From: Smittium culicis
Taxonomy: Eukaryota > Kickxellomycota > Harpellomycetes > Harpellales > Legeriomycetaceae
Reading direction: 5' to 3'
NCBI GenBank assembly: GCA_001970855.1
Contig: LSSN01000002.1
Span: 124,001-188,000, forward strand
DNA: 64,000 nucleotides
In this document: piece after piece, positions 47,273-57,427 of the stretch
Position numbering within the stretch: the stretch's first letter is position 1
Layout of the letters: every line of letters starts with the position of its first letter
The notes under the pieces: model-generated
Databases searched by the model: none
Told to the model about the DNA's origin: nothing
What the model saw: the letters and a program-made list of their open reading frames with translations, nothing else
Translations under genes and position numbers: made by a program

Positions 47273-48454
47273 TTAGTTTTGGATATATATAAACAAGGCA
47301 GATAGGAAAATCGCGCCTAAAGCCAAATAATTATTAGAAGATTTTCTAGAGGCTGAGCTAGCTCTTTCTCTGTTTACTGTCCCTCCACTATTAGATGTTG
47401 AGCTAGGTTTGCTTGTTGAGAGCTGACAAATCCAGCGGTCTTTGTTGAGGAACGAAAAGTTGCTCCTGGCAGAAACACAGTCTATTTTACCAGTCGACTT
47501 AATTGTTACGGCTTTATTAACGAGTTTAATTCCCGGGAATGATACACTATCAATTGGACCAGTTATTAAAATTTTATCATCAACATTTTTGAGCTTTGGG
47601 AATGAATCGTCGTCCAAAATGTGATAGTTTGTGTTGTTTTGGATGATCAAGCCTGACTTGATAGTTGTGAGTTCAGGGAATCTTATTTTAGTCATTTGGT
47701 TGTTGTCGATTATTACAAGGTCCTTGTTGACTTGTCTGAGGGCTTCGAACTGCAAAGTTTGAAGAGGGTTCTCGATTATGTTCAATGTATCCATGATTTG
47801 GCGCAGATTTGGGACTGATATGCTTGATAAGGACTTGAATGTAGCATTTCCTCCTATGACTTTGAGATTTGGTAGACTGAGACTTGTTTCAGAGTGATTA
47901 TCAATTATATTGAAGTATCCAGAATTTTCAGCTAAGTTTGTCATTTCAATATATTTCAAGTTTAAATTGCTATTGATTTCAACTGATGTAATGTTTTTGA
48001 ATGCTAAGCTTCTCAATTCACTGATTGATGTCTGAGTAATTTCGACTTTGCTTGCAAAATTGATTGCTTGAGAGTTTAAAGTTTGTAGATTAGGAGCATT
48101 TACAATTCTAAACTTTTGAACTCTATTCAACAGAGGTATACCCAAAGCTAGCAATTGGACATTATCTTCAATCACCATATCACCTTTTATCGATACCAAA
48201 TTGTTGAGTGATAATGATCTCAAGTTAAAGCTGTTACTGACGTACAAGTTACCAGATAATTCTTGCAATTTATCTAAATCGATTTCAACATTTTTGTATT
48301 GGTTTACTGTAATGTCACCAACATATTGAGTACATTTAGCTATTCTGTCAACGTCTTGTTGGTTACCGATAGCAAAGTCGCCTTTGCAGCTTTGCCCAGA
48401 TACAAATGTATTCGCAAGAAATATAAGACAAGTAGATAACTTGAGTAAAAGCAT
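47273..48454 (-). CDS. ECM33/SPS2-like GPI-anchored cell-wall protein
   Basis: Proteins of this family are GPI-anchored on the fungal surface and needed for cell-wall integrity; the biochemical role is unclear. Intronless, 393 residues. Signal peptide at 1-20 (LLLKLSTCLIFLANTFVSG). The body is built of receptor-L-domain-like repeats, with runs such as NLYVSNSFNLRSLSLNNLVS, GDMVIEDNVQLLALGIPLLN and KVIGGNATFKSLSSISVPNL. Two cysteines (SCKGD... IAKCTQYVGDI) open the first L domain and two more close the last (DCVSARSNF... WICQLS). A Ser-rich stretch follows, then a hydrophobic end (ALGAIFLSALFIYIQN), the expected GPI-attachment signal. Length fits the family. Several N-glycosylation sequons are present. 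Confidence 0.85.
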   Translation of the reverse strand: MLLLKLSTCLIFLANTFVSGQSCKGDFAIGNQQDVDRIAKCTQYVGDITVNQYKNVEIDLDKLQELSGNLYVSNSFNLRSLSLNNLVSIKGDMVIEDNVQLLALGIPLLNRVQKFRIVNAPNLQTLNSQAINFASKVEITQTSISELRSLAFKNITSVEINSNLNLKYIEMTNLAENSGYFNIIDNHSETSLSLPNLKVIGGNATFKSLSSISVPNLRQIMDTLNIIENPLQTLQFEALRQVNKDLVIIDNNQMTKIRFPELTTIKSGLIIQNNTNYHILDDDSFPKLKNVDDKILITGPIDSVSFPGIKLVNKAVTIKSTGKIDCVSARSNFSFLNKDRWICQLSTSKPSSTSNSGGTVNRERASSASRKSSNNYLALGAIFLSALFIYIQN

Positions 48455-49885
48455 TTCAATTTGGTTTATAGTAATAATAATATTAGATTTTTCTGAAGTC
48501 TAAGTATAAATAAATAATGAAAGAATAAAAATTCAATAGCTTTTACAAAAGATTTTTTAATAAAAGTACGAAATGTGGTTCTTTATAATATCAGATATTA
48601 GAAAAGTCTAGGATATATTTTCAATTAGATATATCTAAAAAATCCGAAAGGCATAAATACAAAAATATAACAGAAACTAAAAGTCTAAAATCTGACCAGT
48701 TTTTATTTTGGGAGGTTTTTCTTGAGTATTGTTTTAGAATTTGAGGCTATTATTGAGTCTTTATATAATAAAACTTTGTTTAACCGATTAATACATTGTT
48801 TATTTAAATCTTATTATTACATCGCTATTCATAAATGCTCTTCATTTTGAAAAAGTGGTTTATAACCATTTAATAAAACACTGACGAATACACAGTTTCT
48901 ATTCAACGTGTTGAAAAAAAAAAAACATTATCTATTTTTTAACCCTATTCCGATTACTTTAAAAATAAACAAATGAAGCCATTTGGAAATGAAAAAAATC
49001 ATATGGCATTTGAAGATATTTCTTTTGCTTCAAAAAATAGCTATAACCTTTGTATTAAAAACAAATTTATTTTTTGAGAATAGGTACAGCTGCTATTGCT
49101 GTAAGCTGAGCGTTTGAATGGTTTTAAGAGATGATTAAATAAGCATTTTTTTTAAAAAAAAAAATATTGCGGAGGTACCTTAAACACGTTATCTCATTAT
49201 TGATTTTATTTATAAGTATTACTTTTACCTTGGAGTTTTTTTTTTGTTTATTACTTATAAACCAAGGCCAATAAATATTTAAGATGATTTTTGTATTATA
49301 TACAAAGCTATTCGCATTGAATTGAATTATCGTTGATTTGGTCATTCCTTGCGATTGTGACATTGTGGTATTTTCAAAATATTTAATTTACTGATTGTAT
49401 TAAAAATATTTTAATTTGATTTATAAATTCGTTTGGAGAAATTATCTAACCATAACACGCCCCCCAGCTTTTATTTTAATTTTAATTAATATCGCTCTTT
49501 ATCCTCGCTCTCGCCTTAATTTTTAGGAAATAATTTTTACTTTATTAAATGAATAAAAAGTACAGTATACATTTTTTATTCAATTTATTTTGTTAAAACG
49601 CATTAGGAACACGTAGCTCTTTAAGCTTAAAACCGCGTGCGTTTTTATAATAACTGTTATATAATATTATATACAATTAAATATCTTGACTTTAAAAGCA
49701 TATACTATGAGCTAGAAGCGAGTTTCAAGTGTTAGTTAATCGAAATAGGAAAAAAAAATGAATAATAAAATTGAGTTGTATGGATTTCTCCACAAAAAGT
49801 ATATTTTTATTTGGTAAATAATTTGAGAATAATTTTTAGTTTACAAGAATAAAATAAGAAAAACAAAAGGCAGCGTGGTTTGTTG
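48455..49885. other. 1.4 kb spacer
   Basis: AT-rich, no supported gene. The frame at 49363-49124 has no recognisable domain. It carries the ECM33-like promoter on its left. Confidence 0.55.
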
Positions 49886-50389
49886 TTAGTAAACTATTGT
49901 ACCGACAACTTGGTACTTTTTGTCAAAAAACGAAACCCATCCATCCAGAGCTTCCCTTTGTTTATCTGAAAGAGTCGAGAGATCAGGAGCGCTGTCATTT
50001 ATCTTGGGGATAAATTCTCGTGTGGTTGAATTCAAAGCTAAAGCCATAGTGGCATCGCTTCCGGCAAATGAAGCGTAAGGGCCTTCAGGTCCATAGAATT
50101 GAACTTTTTCAGAAACATCGTATACTTTTCCGCAAATTCCGATGAAAATTAGTTTAGTCGGACCGCTTCCGTCAAATTCACGCAATTGTTCTAAAGTATA
50201 CTCGCTGATCGATAGAGAAGTTGGGTGTGTTGGTTCTTGCATTTCGAGGTCCCCTGTAGTAGAATTTGAAAAGATCAAATACGATATTATTGCTGTCAAT
50301 ATTAGTAAAAAGATGCTAGTCGGCTCTTTAAATCTTTCTATAAGATTGTTTGTTTGTATGTGAAAGAGTGTGTTTTTTATAAAGTCCAT
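49886..50389 (-). CDS. DAP1: Membrane-associated cytochrome b5-like heme protein DAP1 (MAPR family)
   Basis: Dap1 (animal PGRMC1) binds heme and supports sterol-synthesis cytochrome P450 enzymes at the ER. The first in-frame ATG is at 50389, giving 167 residues (MDFIKNTLF). A transmembrane helix lies at about 27-42 (SIFLLILTAIISYLIF). The MAPR cytochrome b5-like domain covers about 60-165: YTLEQLREFDG, LIFIGICGKVYDVSEK, then FYGPEGPYASFAGSDATMAL, which contains the heme-ligating Tyr and the insertion that separates MAPR from classical cytochrome b5. It ends with WVSFFDKKYQVVGTIVY. The classical His-His ligands are absent as expected. The open frame upstream of 50389 has no ATG. The gene adjoins the MITE-rich region. 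Confidence 0.92.
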   Translation of the reverse strand: MDFIKNTLFHIQTNNLIERFKEPTSIFLLILTAIISYLIFSNSTTGDLEMQEPTHPTSLSISEYTLEQLREFDGSGPTKLIFIGICGKVYDVSEKVQFYGPEGPYASFAGSDATMALALNSTTREFIPKINDSAPDLSTLSDKQREALDGWVSFFDKKYQVVGTIVY

Positions 50390-50734
50390 TTTTTCCCCTT
50401 GATATATACTTGAAATAGATAATTTATAAAGCTGATGGTAGATTTTAACTGACAATCTAACAGTTATCAGTGAATAGGCGAAAAGCAATTTTATACTTAG
50501 TTCTCTTTTTAGTAGTGCCACGTTGATAATGATTGGTTTGTTACATTATAATGATTAACTCCATATATTGAGCTATTTTATTTCTTCTCCATAGATTGAG
50601 AGGCTCGCTAATGATTTCAGACTTTCTGATGCAATCCACGAATTAATCCCCTCGTGATTATATTTTCTTTGCTGGATTACGCTGCTGTCGAATAGATTAA
50701 TTTGAATGGCCAATCGCTATACTGAGCTATTTAA
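50390..50734. other. DAP1 upstream region
   Basis: Likely DAP1 promoter, ending at the TTAA (50731-50734) that marks a MITE insertion. No specific site recognised. Confidence 0.5.
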
Positions 50735-50918
50735 CCCTTTCCCTTCCAACGCTCTTTAAAATTAGGCTTAAGATTCGCCAGAAATTTAAATTAAGTTTTT
50801 TTATTTGTTGCTGTCCTAAGACCAGCATATAGCTATTTATACTTTAGAATTAAATATTTTTATCGAATCTAATTTGCTAACTTTGCAGATCAAAAATAGT
50901 CTATCACCTGGGAAAGGG
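50735..50918 (-). mobile_element. piggyBac-like MITE, copy 2
   Basis: Flanked on the left by TTAA. It starts CCCTTTCCCTTCCAACGCTC and ends AAAAATAGTCTATCACCTG followed by GGAAAGGG, then TTAT. It is the reverse orientation of copy 1. About 184 bases. Confidence 0.8.
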
Positions 50919-50958
50919 TTATGCTTTTACTACTAATTATTATTATATTATCAGCTAA

Positions 50959-51147
50959 CCCTTTCTCATCCAACGCTCAATAAAAAAGCCAATTTTATTA
51001 TTTGTTTATTATTTTTAAGCAAGGTTATTATTTGCTGTTATTTTAAAATAAACCAATATTTCTAAAGTCCTAAGGATTAAATTGTATTAGTTGAAAACAA
51101 TTGGCTATATTTGGTAGATCAAAAATAGTCTACCTCCTGGGAAAGAG
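50959..51147 (-). mobile_element. piggyBac-like MITE, copy 3
   Basis: Starts CCCTTTCTCATCCAACGCTC after CTAA and ends AATAGTCTACCTCCTGGG then AAAGAG. Same orientation as copy 2, only 40 bases from it. About 189 bases. Confidence 0.8.
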
Positions 51148-51311
51148 TTGTCCATTTCTAGGGATCAACGCTGATAAGCACATCTATAAATTATATTAGG
51201 AAAAATCATTTAAAAACAAGTTAATATTAAATGCATTATATTCAACAACTAATTTACCATAGAAAACATTTATAATTTTTTCAGTATGACATTTGGTTTG
51301 CTATTTATTGT

Positions 51312-51390
51312 GGTCCCAAAAAATAGTAGACTATCACTCAACTTCTTCCTGAGAGGTAGACTGCTTTATGATCCACCAAATTTACTATCA
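51312..51390. mobile_element. Fragments of MITE ends
   Basis: AAAAATAGTAGACTATCAC resembles the right end of copies 2 and 3. CCTGAGAGGTAGACTG, then GATCCACCAAATTT, resembles the left end of copies 1 and 4. Two ends abut, suggesting a deletion between neighbouring insertions. Confidence 0.5.
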
Positions 51391-52351
51391 GCACTGAAAT
51401 ATATATACAAATTCTGATGCACATACAAACATAGGTTTTTGTTATAGAACAGCAGCGAGTGATAAATTTACTTATTTACCATAAATGAATCAATAACTTC
51501 GTTTTTTTAAAGAAATTTTGTCCGAATAAGACTTAAGTGACAGTAAAAATATCTTTTTATTTATTATTTTTGATTATGTAGTTATGGTAAGTTCTTATGG
51601 GAACTGGAACTTTTATTACAGACTATTTTATCTAAAAATATATTTTAGATATAAATAGTTGAAAAAATATACTACGTACTAGATATTAACTTCTTGTATA
51701 ATTTAAATATTAGGCTAGAATCGATGAGTGGTAGGTAGCTGGTATGGCTAATTCTGATGCTTCAACTTTCATTTTAAAAAAATTAGCATAAGTATAGTAT
51801 TAATAGAATAAGCCATACGATTCAAAAGGGAGAATCAGCATATCAACGTCTAAAAGTGATAAATTAGCTATTAAAAAAAAGGTTAAGGCATATTGCAAAT
51901 TTACTTTTCAGACGATCAAACTCACCGATCCGAGGATTGATGGCTAATTGGCTCAATGGCGTGACTGGGTCTTTATAGTATACTTTGAAATAATATTTAT
52001 CACTAGCGATTTTATTACAGAGTAAGTGGATTTTATTGGCGAGTCTGCTACGTTACCGGGATGATTAAACCGGAATTATTGGGTAAATAGTTAGCATTTA
52101 AAATGATGTTTACTAATTTGTCAAGATTAGTTTATCTATTTTTATGCACCAATGGGGGATCCTATTTTTTATGCTAGAATAGTTTAGAGATTTACTTGAA
52201 CTAAAGAATTACTATCTAGCGAACTAGTTTTATTAGCAAACTAGACTGAAGGAAATAAGAATTTTTATTATTTACATAAGAGAACTAACAGAGCTATTGC
52301 GATATTTTTAGCCAATTCGGCTGTTAACAAAAATGAGCGTTTGCATATTTA
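51391..52351. other. Spacer between MITE copies
   Basis: About 960 bases with no open frame or recognisable repeat. Confidence 0.5.
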
Positions 52352-52354
52352 TAA

Positions 52355-52540
52355 CCCTCTCGTAAGGCGGTGGACTATTTTTGATCTACTAAATATGGTC
52401 AACTATATTCAATAGTTATTCACTAATTTATAGGTCGTTTAAAATATTGGATTATTGTATTAAAACAGCAAATAATTGTCTTATAAATCTTAAGCTAATC
52501 AATTAATTTAGTTTTTTTTAGAGTGTTGTGTGGGAAAGGT
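52355..52540 (+). mobile_element. piggyBac-like MITE, copy 4
   Basis: Starts CCCTCTCGTAAGGCGGTGGA, with ATTTTTGATCTACTAAATAT inside, and ends GAGTGTTGTGTGGGAAAGG. Same orientation as copy 1. Flanks are ATAA on the left and CTAA one base beyond the right end, both one change from TTAA. Confidence 0.75.
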
Positions 52541-53004
52541 CTAAAGGGGGGTTTTTTTTTTCTGTTTGAAAGCGGTAGCAGACCAATAGCGCATTACTTG
52601 AGATGCTGTAATAGGAAAATTATAGTTTTATATTTGGTATTTGTTTGCAGGTGTGTGAGTTTATTAATGGCTAATAAAAGCAAAAAGTAATAATATTTGG
52701 CCTCTAGAAAGGGAAAAAGATAAAAAAAGGCAAACTTTGATTTGATTTGTTTGCAAATATGTGATTTATGAACTATTTAACATTGGTATAAATATATTAA
52801 TTGCGTATACTTGATTAATGTATCGATAAAAGCCCATACTTTGCAACAATACTCCATATTATATCCCCAATCCATTTCTTTTTAGTTTCATATCAATTTA
52901 AAATTATAATTATTAGAATTAGCATATATACTACATTCTCTGTAAAACAATAGAGAATAAAGCAGATAATTTATATAAGCAACTAACAAGAGGAATATAG
53001 AAAG
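52541..53004. other. FKBP2 upstream region
   Basis: About 460 AT-rich bases before the FKBP2 start. No specific site recognised. Confidence 0.55.
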
Positions 53005-53472
53005 ATGGTCAATTATGGAATAAAGAGTTTGATGGCCGTAGCTATACTTGCTCTCGGCATGGCTAGTGCTGCTGACAGCGAGTCCAAGCTCGGTATAGAT
53101 ATACTGAGAGCCGTCGAGAACTGCAAGCAAGCGGCCAAGAGCGGCGACGAGGTGCACGTGCACTACATCGGCAAGCTCGAAAAGACGGGCGAAGTCTTCG
53201 ACTCGAGCTACAATCGCGAGCGCCCGTTCACCTTCGTGCTGGGCGAAGGGTACGTCATCAAAGGCTGGGACCAGGGCGTTGAAGGAATGTGTGTTGGCGA
53301 AAAGCGCTTGTTGACGATCCCACACGAACTTGGTTATGGAAAACGCGGAATCAAGAAGGTCATACCCCCCGAAGCTACTCTTGTCTTCACCGTTGAACTG
53401 TTGGGTATCGGAAAGGGGTTCAAGTACCAGCCCCCTGTAGACGATTCCGATAATGCTAAAGATGAACTATAA
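53005..53472 (+). CDS. FKBP2: ER-resident FKBP-type peptidyl-prolyl isomerase (FKBP2/FKBP13)
   Basis: Catalyses proline isomerisation during folding in the ER lumen; the FK506 site is part of the active site. Intronless, 155 residues. Signal peptide at about 1-22 (MAVAILALGMASAADS). The FKBP domain has DEVHVHYIGKLEKTGEVFDS, PFTFVLGEGYVIKGWDQGVE, GMCVGEKRLLTIPHELGYG and IPPEATLVFTVELLGI, with the usual Tyr, Phe, Asp, Trp and Ile/Val pocket residues in place. The C terminus is KDEL, an ER-retrieval signal. The middle of the gene is much richer in G+C (for example 53090-53270) than its surroundings, which may reflect strong expression and codon choice. Confidence 0.95.
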   Translation: MVNYGIKSLMAVAILALGMASAADSESKLGIDILRAVENCKQAAKSGDEVHVHYIGKLEKTGEVFDSSYNRERPFTFVLGEGYVIKGWDQGVEGMCVGEKRLLTIPHELGYGKRGIKKVIPPEATLVFTVELLGIGKGFKYQPPVDDSDNAKDEL

Positions 53473-53684
53473 AGGAACCAGCTGCTTTATGAATTTTTTT
53501 TTATCGTAATATTAACACAGTACTTTAATTCTAGAGCATATATATATACGCACTCTTTTTTTTCAAAATAAAAAATAAAAATAACTTTCTTGCTACTTTG
53601 TGAATTCTTTTTATTATAATGGATTTTTCCGAAATAAAAAAAAAAAGGGATGAGTTTTGAGATGAAGATATAACATTAAAATAA

Positions 53685-55381
53685 CTATTCTTTAGAATGG
53701 CCAGCTCCGACGATATCAGACCATTTTTTCCCGTCTAGCAGTACAAGCAGGTCGTCTTTGAGGGTAGAAGCTATACCAGGGCCTTTATACACCATCCCCG
53801 TGTACACTTGGACGAAAGATGCACCAGCTAATCCATATTCCAGAACATCCTGAGCGGTCCTGATTCCGCCACATCCAATAATTGGGATCTTGCCTTGTGT
53901 GTATTTGTAAACGAGCGAGGTTGTTTTAAGCGCCATGTCTTTTATAGGCGCTCCGCTCAAACCACCTGCTTCTGCGGCCAAAGATTTATCTGTTGTATAT
54001 TGGTACATATATAATAAAAGCGATTAGTATAATCGAACTTGAACATCAAAAAAAAAAAAAAAGAAAAGAAAAACGCGATAAATATAAATGAAATTTAAAG
54101 ATTAGAAAAAGAAAATGTTCTTTTACTGGATGCAGTTACAGAGTCAGGGCGAGATCTGCTGGTGTTGCATGTGATGATCCCATCAATATTATTTTTCAGG
54201 GCTAGCTGAGAGATGATTTCGAGTTCTTTGGGGCTGTAGTCAGGGCCGATCTTGATAACGAGGGCAGGTTTATTGATGCCAATATCTGGTTTACTCAAAT
54301 TGTTGCATTCGATCCTTGCAAGGCGCATTGTTTCGTTGAGGCTGTCTAAATTATTTCCCGAGCCTAAATTCGTGACGTTTGGGCAGCTGATGTTGACGAC
54401 TATATAGTCAGCAAATTTACCAAGTTTGCGGATTCCGGTGAGGAAATCAGTATCGTCGTCGTGGTGCGAAGAAGAGTTCTTACTTACGTTTACACCAAGG
54501 AACTTTTTAGGTTTGCCTGCATTTTCAAAGTATAGTTTATTGATTGCTTGGTTAACAGTGTTTTCGTTTGGTAAAATGTTTTCAGAGGTGATCTTGTTCG
54601 AGACAAATTTTGATAGTCTTTCAGAGCAAATGTCAATTCCATCGTTATTTAAACCCATCCTGTTGATTATCGCTTGGCTTTCAGTCAGTCTAAACAATCT
54701 TTTTTTGGGGTTTCCCGACTATAAAAAATATAGGAGGCGGATTGGGGAGGGTTTGTAGGATATAAATTAGAGTTATTTTAATCATAGATAATCGAAATAC
54801 CTGAGGTTGAGGGGTTATACTTCCAACTTCAACAGCACCAAAGCCTAAATCGAAAAGCTTATCCATAACGCGCGCATTTTTATCATAACCTGCAGGTAAA
54901 CCAATAGGGTTAGAGAGAGTTTTCCCCCATAGCTAAATCAAATAAATCAGAGTTAGTATTTAGCAGAAAAGGGATGATTTTTTTTTTTTATAAAAAAGAA
55001 GGATAAGTGTAAGTGCTGCTAAGGAGGGAGTGGGGTAGTAGGTACGTTTATTTGGAGGCTTTCGTCGTCATTCTTTTTATCTTTTGGGGCCAAGTTATAC
55101 TTTAGGGCAAGGATACTCAAATCGTGGGCGAGTTCTTCGTCGAGAAGTCGCAAAAGAGGAACAGAGACGTATTCATGGAAACTGGATCTGGTGTTTGTGA
55201 AATAGAAAGCAAAAAAGCTAGCGCCGGCAATACCGACAGCACCATAAACAATGGCCTGTGTCGCGTTGAAGGCATTCTTTGCCGAAGAGGAGTAATATCT
55301 GGAACTTTTTAAAGGTTGAATTGGCTTGAAGGAACGCATTGGCCTGAGCGCGTCTTTAAATATCGATTTTGCAGAGTGCAT
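53685..55381 (-). CDS. DHODH: Mitochondrial dihydroorotate dehydrogenase, class 2 architecture, four exons
   Basis: Oxidises dihydroorotate to orotate in pyrimidine synthesis; class 2 enzymes sit on the inner mitochondrial membrane and pass electrons to ubiquinone. Exons inferred: 55381-55046, 54932-54801, 54718-54127 and 53989-53685 (GT-AG, in phase), giving 454 residues. N terminus: Arg/Ser-rich presequence, then a membrane helix (about 42-62, [18 protein letters not shown]), as in class 2. Core: [69 protein letters not shown], then [22 protein letters not shown] and [11 protein letters not shown] for FMN phosphate binding. Oddity: in the VVNISCPN motif the residue aligned with class 2 catalytic Ser is Cys268 (TGC at 54385-54383), as in class 1 enzymes. 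Convergent with FKBP2. Confidence 0.92.
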
Positions 55382-56200
55382 GTCTGAATTTTAGGAACGG
55401 ATAAAATGTGTTTGTGAGTATTTGTGGGGTTGTGGGATAACTAAACAGCAGTCACTAGCAGTACTTTCATGTAGTTTGGAAGTTATCAACACATAAAGCT
55501 CTGTCAAAAGTTGTATCTGATTTAAACTTCAGCAAAATAAAGCAGGAAAAAAAAAACTTTGAATCTATAAAAAGTGTAATTAGGTTTGTGCCATTAAGCA
55601 TACTCATTGGCTAAAAATTATTGTCTGATAGTCGCTACAAGTACAGTACTCAATATTGCATCCAATAATCTGATCGAAGCTACAATTTTGAGGAAGACAT
55701 TAGATTACCCACTTAGATGACTTCGAATAGTTATGAGACATTATGAGTGGATTCTAAGACCTAAATTATATGAGAACGCCAATAGATTGTTAAAATGAAT
55801 TGGAGGGGCTAATCAAGTCAATATCGGTGATGTTTGGATTTATAAAGTTTCTAATAGGCGTGAGGAGTTATGGCGGGAATAAGCGGGCCAATGGTACTGT
55901 GGCAGCTATAGGGCCAAAACGAAAAAGAGTAACCTTTTAGAGCCATTTAAGCTATAAACGCAAATGTAAAGTTCAAATAATGAAAGTCTCCCCGCCATAA
56001 AATTAATAATATAATAAAGGTTACTTTCATACACAGCTAAAACTAAAAGCAACGCCAAAAAGGTCAGAATCCGAATAACGCAGAACTAGAGAGAAATAAT
56101 AACAAATATTCATAGAGGATTTTGTTCAAATATTAGCGAAACGAATAAGTAAGGACGTAGGAAGGAGAGAGAAATATAAATAAAGAAAAAAGAAGCAACA
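55382..56200. other. Divergent promoter region of DHODH and ARPC5
   Basis: About 820 bases between genes read outwards. I see no gene and no site I can name. Confidence 0.55.
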
Positions 56201-56842
56201 ATGTCGTTCAGAGATTTGCAGGTAGATTCGATCAGCGAGGAGCAGCAGCAATTGTTTGCGCGCATGAGTTTGGATGCCGATGCAGCAAGCGGGAGTGTGC
56301 ATGATGCAGAGCAAATGGTGAATGCCAAGTCGATGCAGGTGCGCGCCTTGCTGTCGAAGGGCAACTCCGCTGAGGCGCTGAAAGCGTCGCTAGAGAATCC
56401 GTTATATTTCGGTCCATCTAATGCGGATTCTGCGATTCAGGAGAAAGCGAGCTCACTTGTGTGCGATATTCTGAGTTCGAGCAGGGTCTTGGATGCTGAA
56501 GTAATGCTCGGAAATTTGAACCAGACTGAATTGACTCTCTTGCTCAAATACATCTACTACGGGCTTGCTAGACCCAACCAGTTCAATTGCGCTTCGTTGT
56601 TGAACTGGCACGAAAAGGTATAACTCATCATTTTCTCTATCCCCACCAGCCTCCATTTTATATCTTTGCTTTCCTCACTAATTCTTGTTTGCTTTCTCCA
56701 TTTATTAATTTCTTTTTTTTTTTTTATAAAAAGCCTATTTTTTAATTAATCTTTTTATTTATTTTTTCTTTCTTTTTAGGTTGTCGAGCAAACTGGCGTT
56801 GCTGGAATTGTAAGAGTCATAACCGATAAAAAAACCTTGTAA
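56201..56842 (+). CDS. ARPC5: Arp2/3 complex subunit 5 (ARPC5/Arc15), two exons
   Basis: Smallest subunit of the Arp2/3 complex, which nucleates branched actin at endocytic sites and cell fronts. Exon 1 is 56201-56617 and exon 2 is 56780-56842 (GT-AG, phase 0), giving 159 residues. The body has ALLSKGNSAEALKASLENPL with the conserved ENPP-like loop, then AEVMLGNLNQTELTLLLKYI and YYGLARPNQFNCASLLNWHE with the family's LLKYIYKG and LLxWHEK signatures. The second exon gives VVEQTGVAGIVRVITDKKTL, matching the GVGSIVRVLTDRKTV end of animals. Acidic N terminus (VDSISEEQQQ). Complete and unbroken. Convergent with DPB4. Confidence 0.95.
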
Positions 56843-57427
56843 TAACAAAGATTAATCCATTAAAAACTAACAAGCTGCTAGCGAATACATACTACTTTTT
56901 TTTTTTTTTTTGGTCTATGTTAATTTATACTTGCCTTAGTACCAACTAATAAATTACAGCTATAATAAAAGTCTTTTGTACTATTCATTATGTTCAAGGA
57001 TCGTTTTCTGCAAAGTGTTTTGAAACCCACTTATTCTTTCTTTCTTTCTTTCTTCCGTATATATATATCGGTCTAAGAGAAAATGCTGGGCAGATTCAGA
57101 TACACTTAGCTCTATATAGCTAATTTTAAACAAATAAAAGACTTTTATTAATAAATTTCGAGCTAATATAAAAAAACAATAGTAAATTAAAATAATGAGC
57201 AGAATCTTTTAAAAATAAAAAAAAGAAAAGTAAGCGAAAGAAAGGCGCTTTATAGTGGTATCTAGCTGTTGTTGTTTTTTTTTTTAATATACTTGACTTG
57301 CAGGAAGTGCAAGTTTGGTTAGTAATCGAGATATTTTTAAATAGTAAGCGATCAGATATTTGCATTCCAGCAAGAAACGAAACGAAACAAAATGAAACGA
57401 AATGAAATGAAAAATAAACCAAGCATT
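56843..57427. other. Spacer between convergent ARPC5 and DPB4
   Basis: About 580 bases with 3' regions of both genes, a short TTTC repeat near 57030-57050 and a repeated AAACGAAATG-type stretch near 57375-57410. Nothing else is seen. Confidence 0.6.

Noticed and set aside
49124..49363. Minus-strand 79-residue frame between ECM33-like and DAP1
   Set aside because: No domain; AT-driven composition.
52888..53325. Minus-strand 145-residue frame over FKBP2
   Set aside because: Shadow of FKBP2, whose plus-strand frame has a full FKBP domain, signal peptide and KDEL.
56110..56417. Three minus-strand frames over ARPC5
   Set aside because: Antisense shadows of the ARPC5 first exon.
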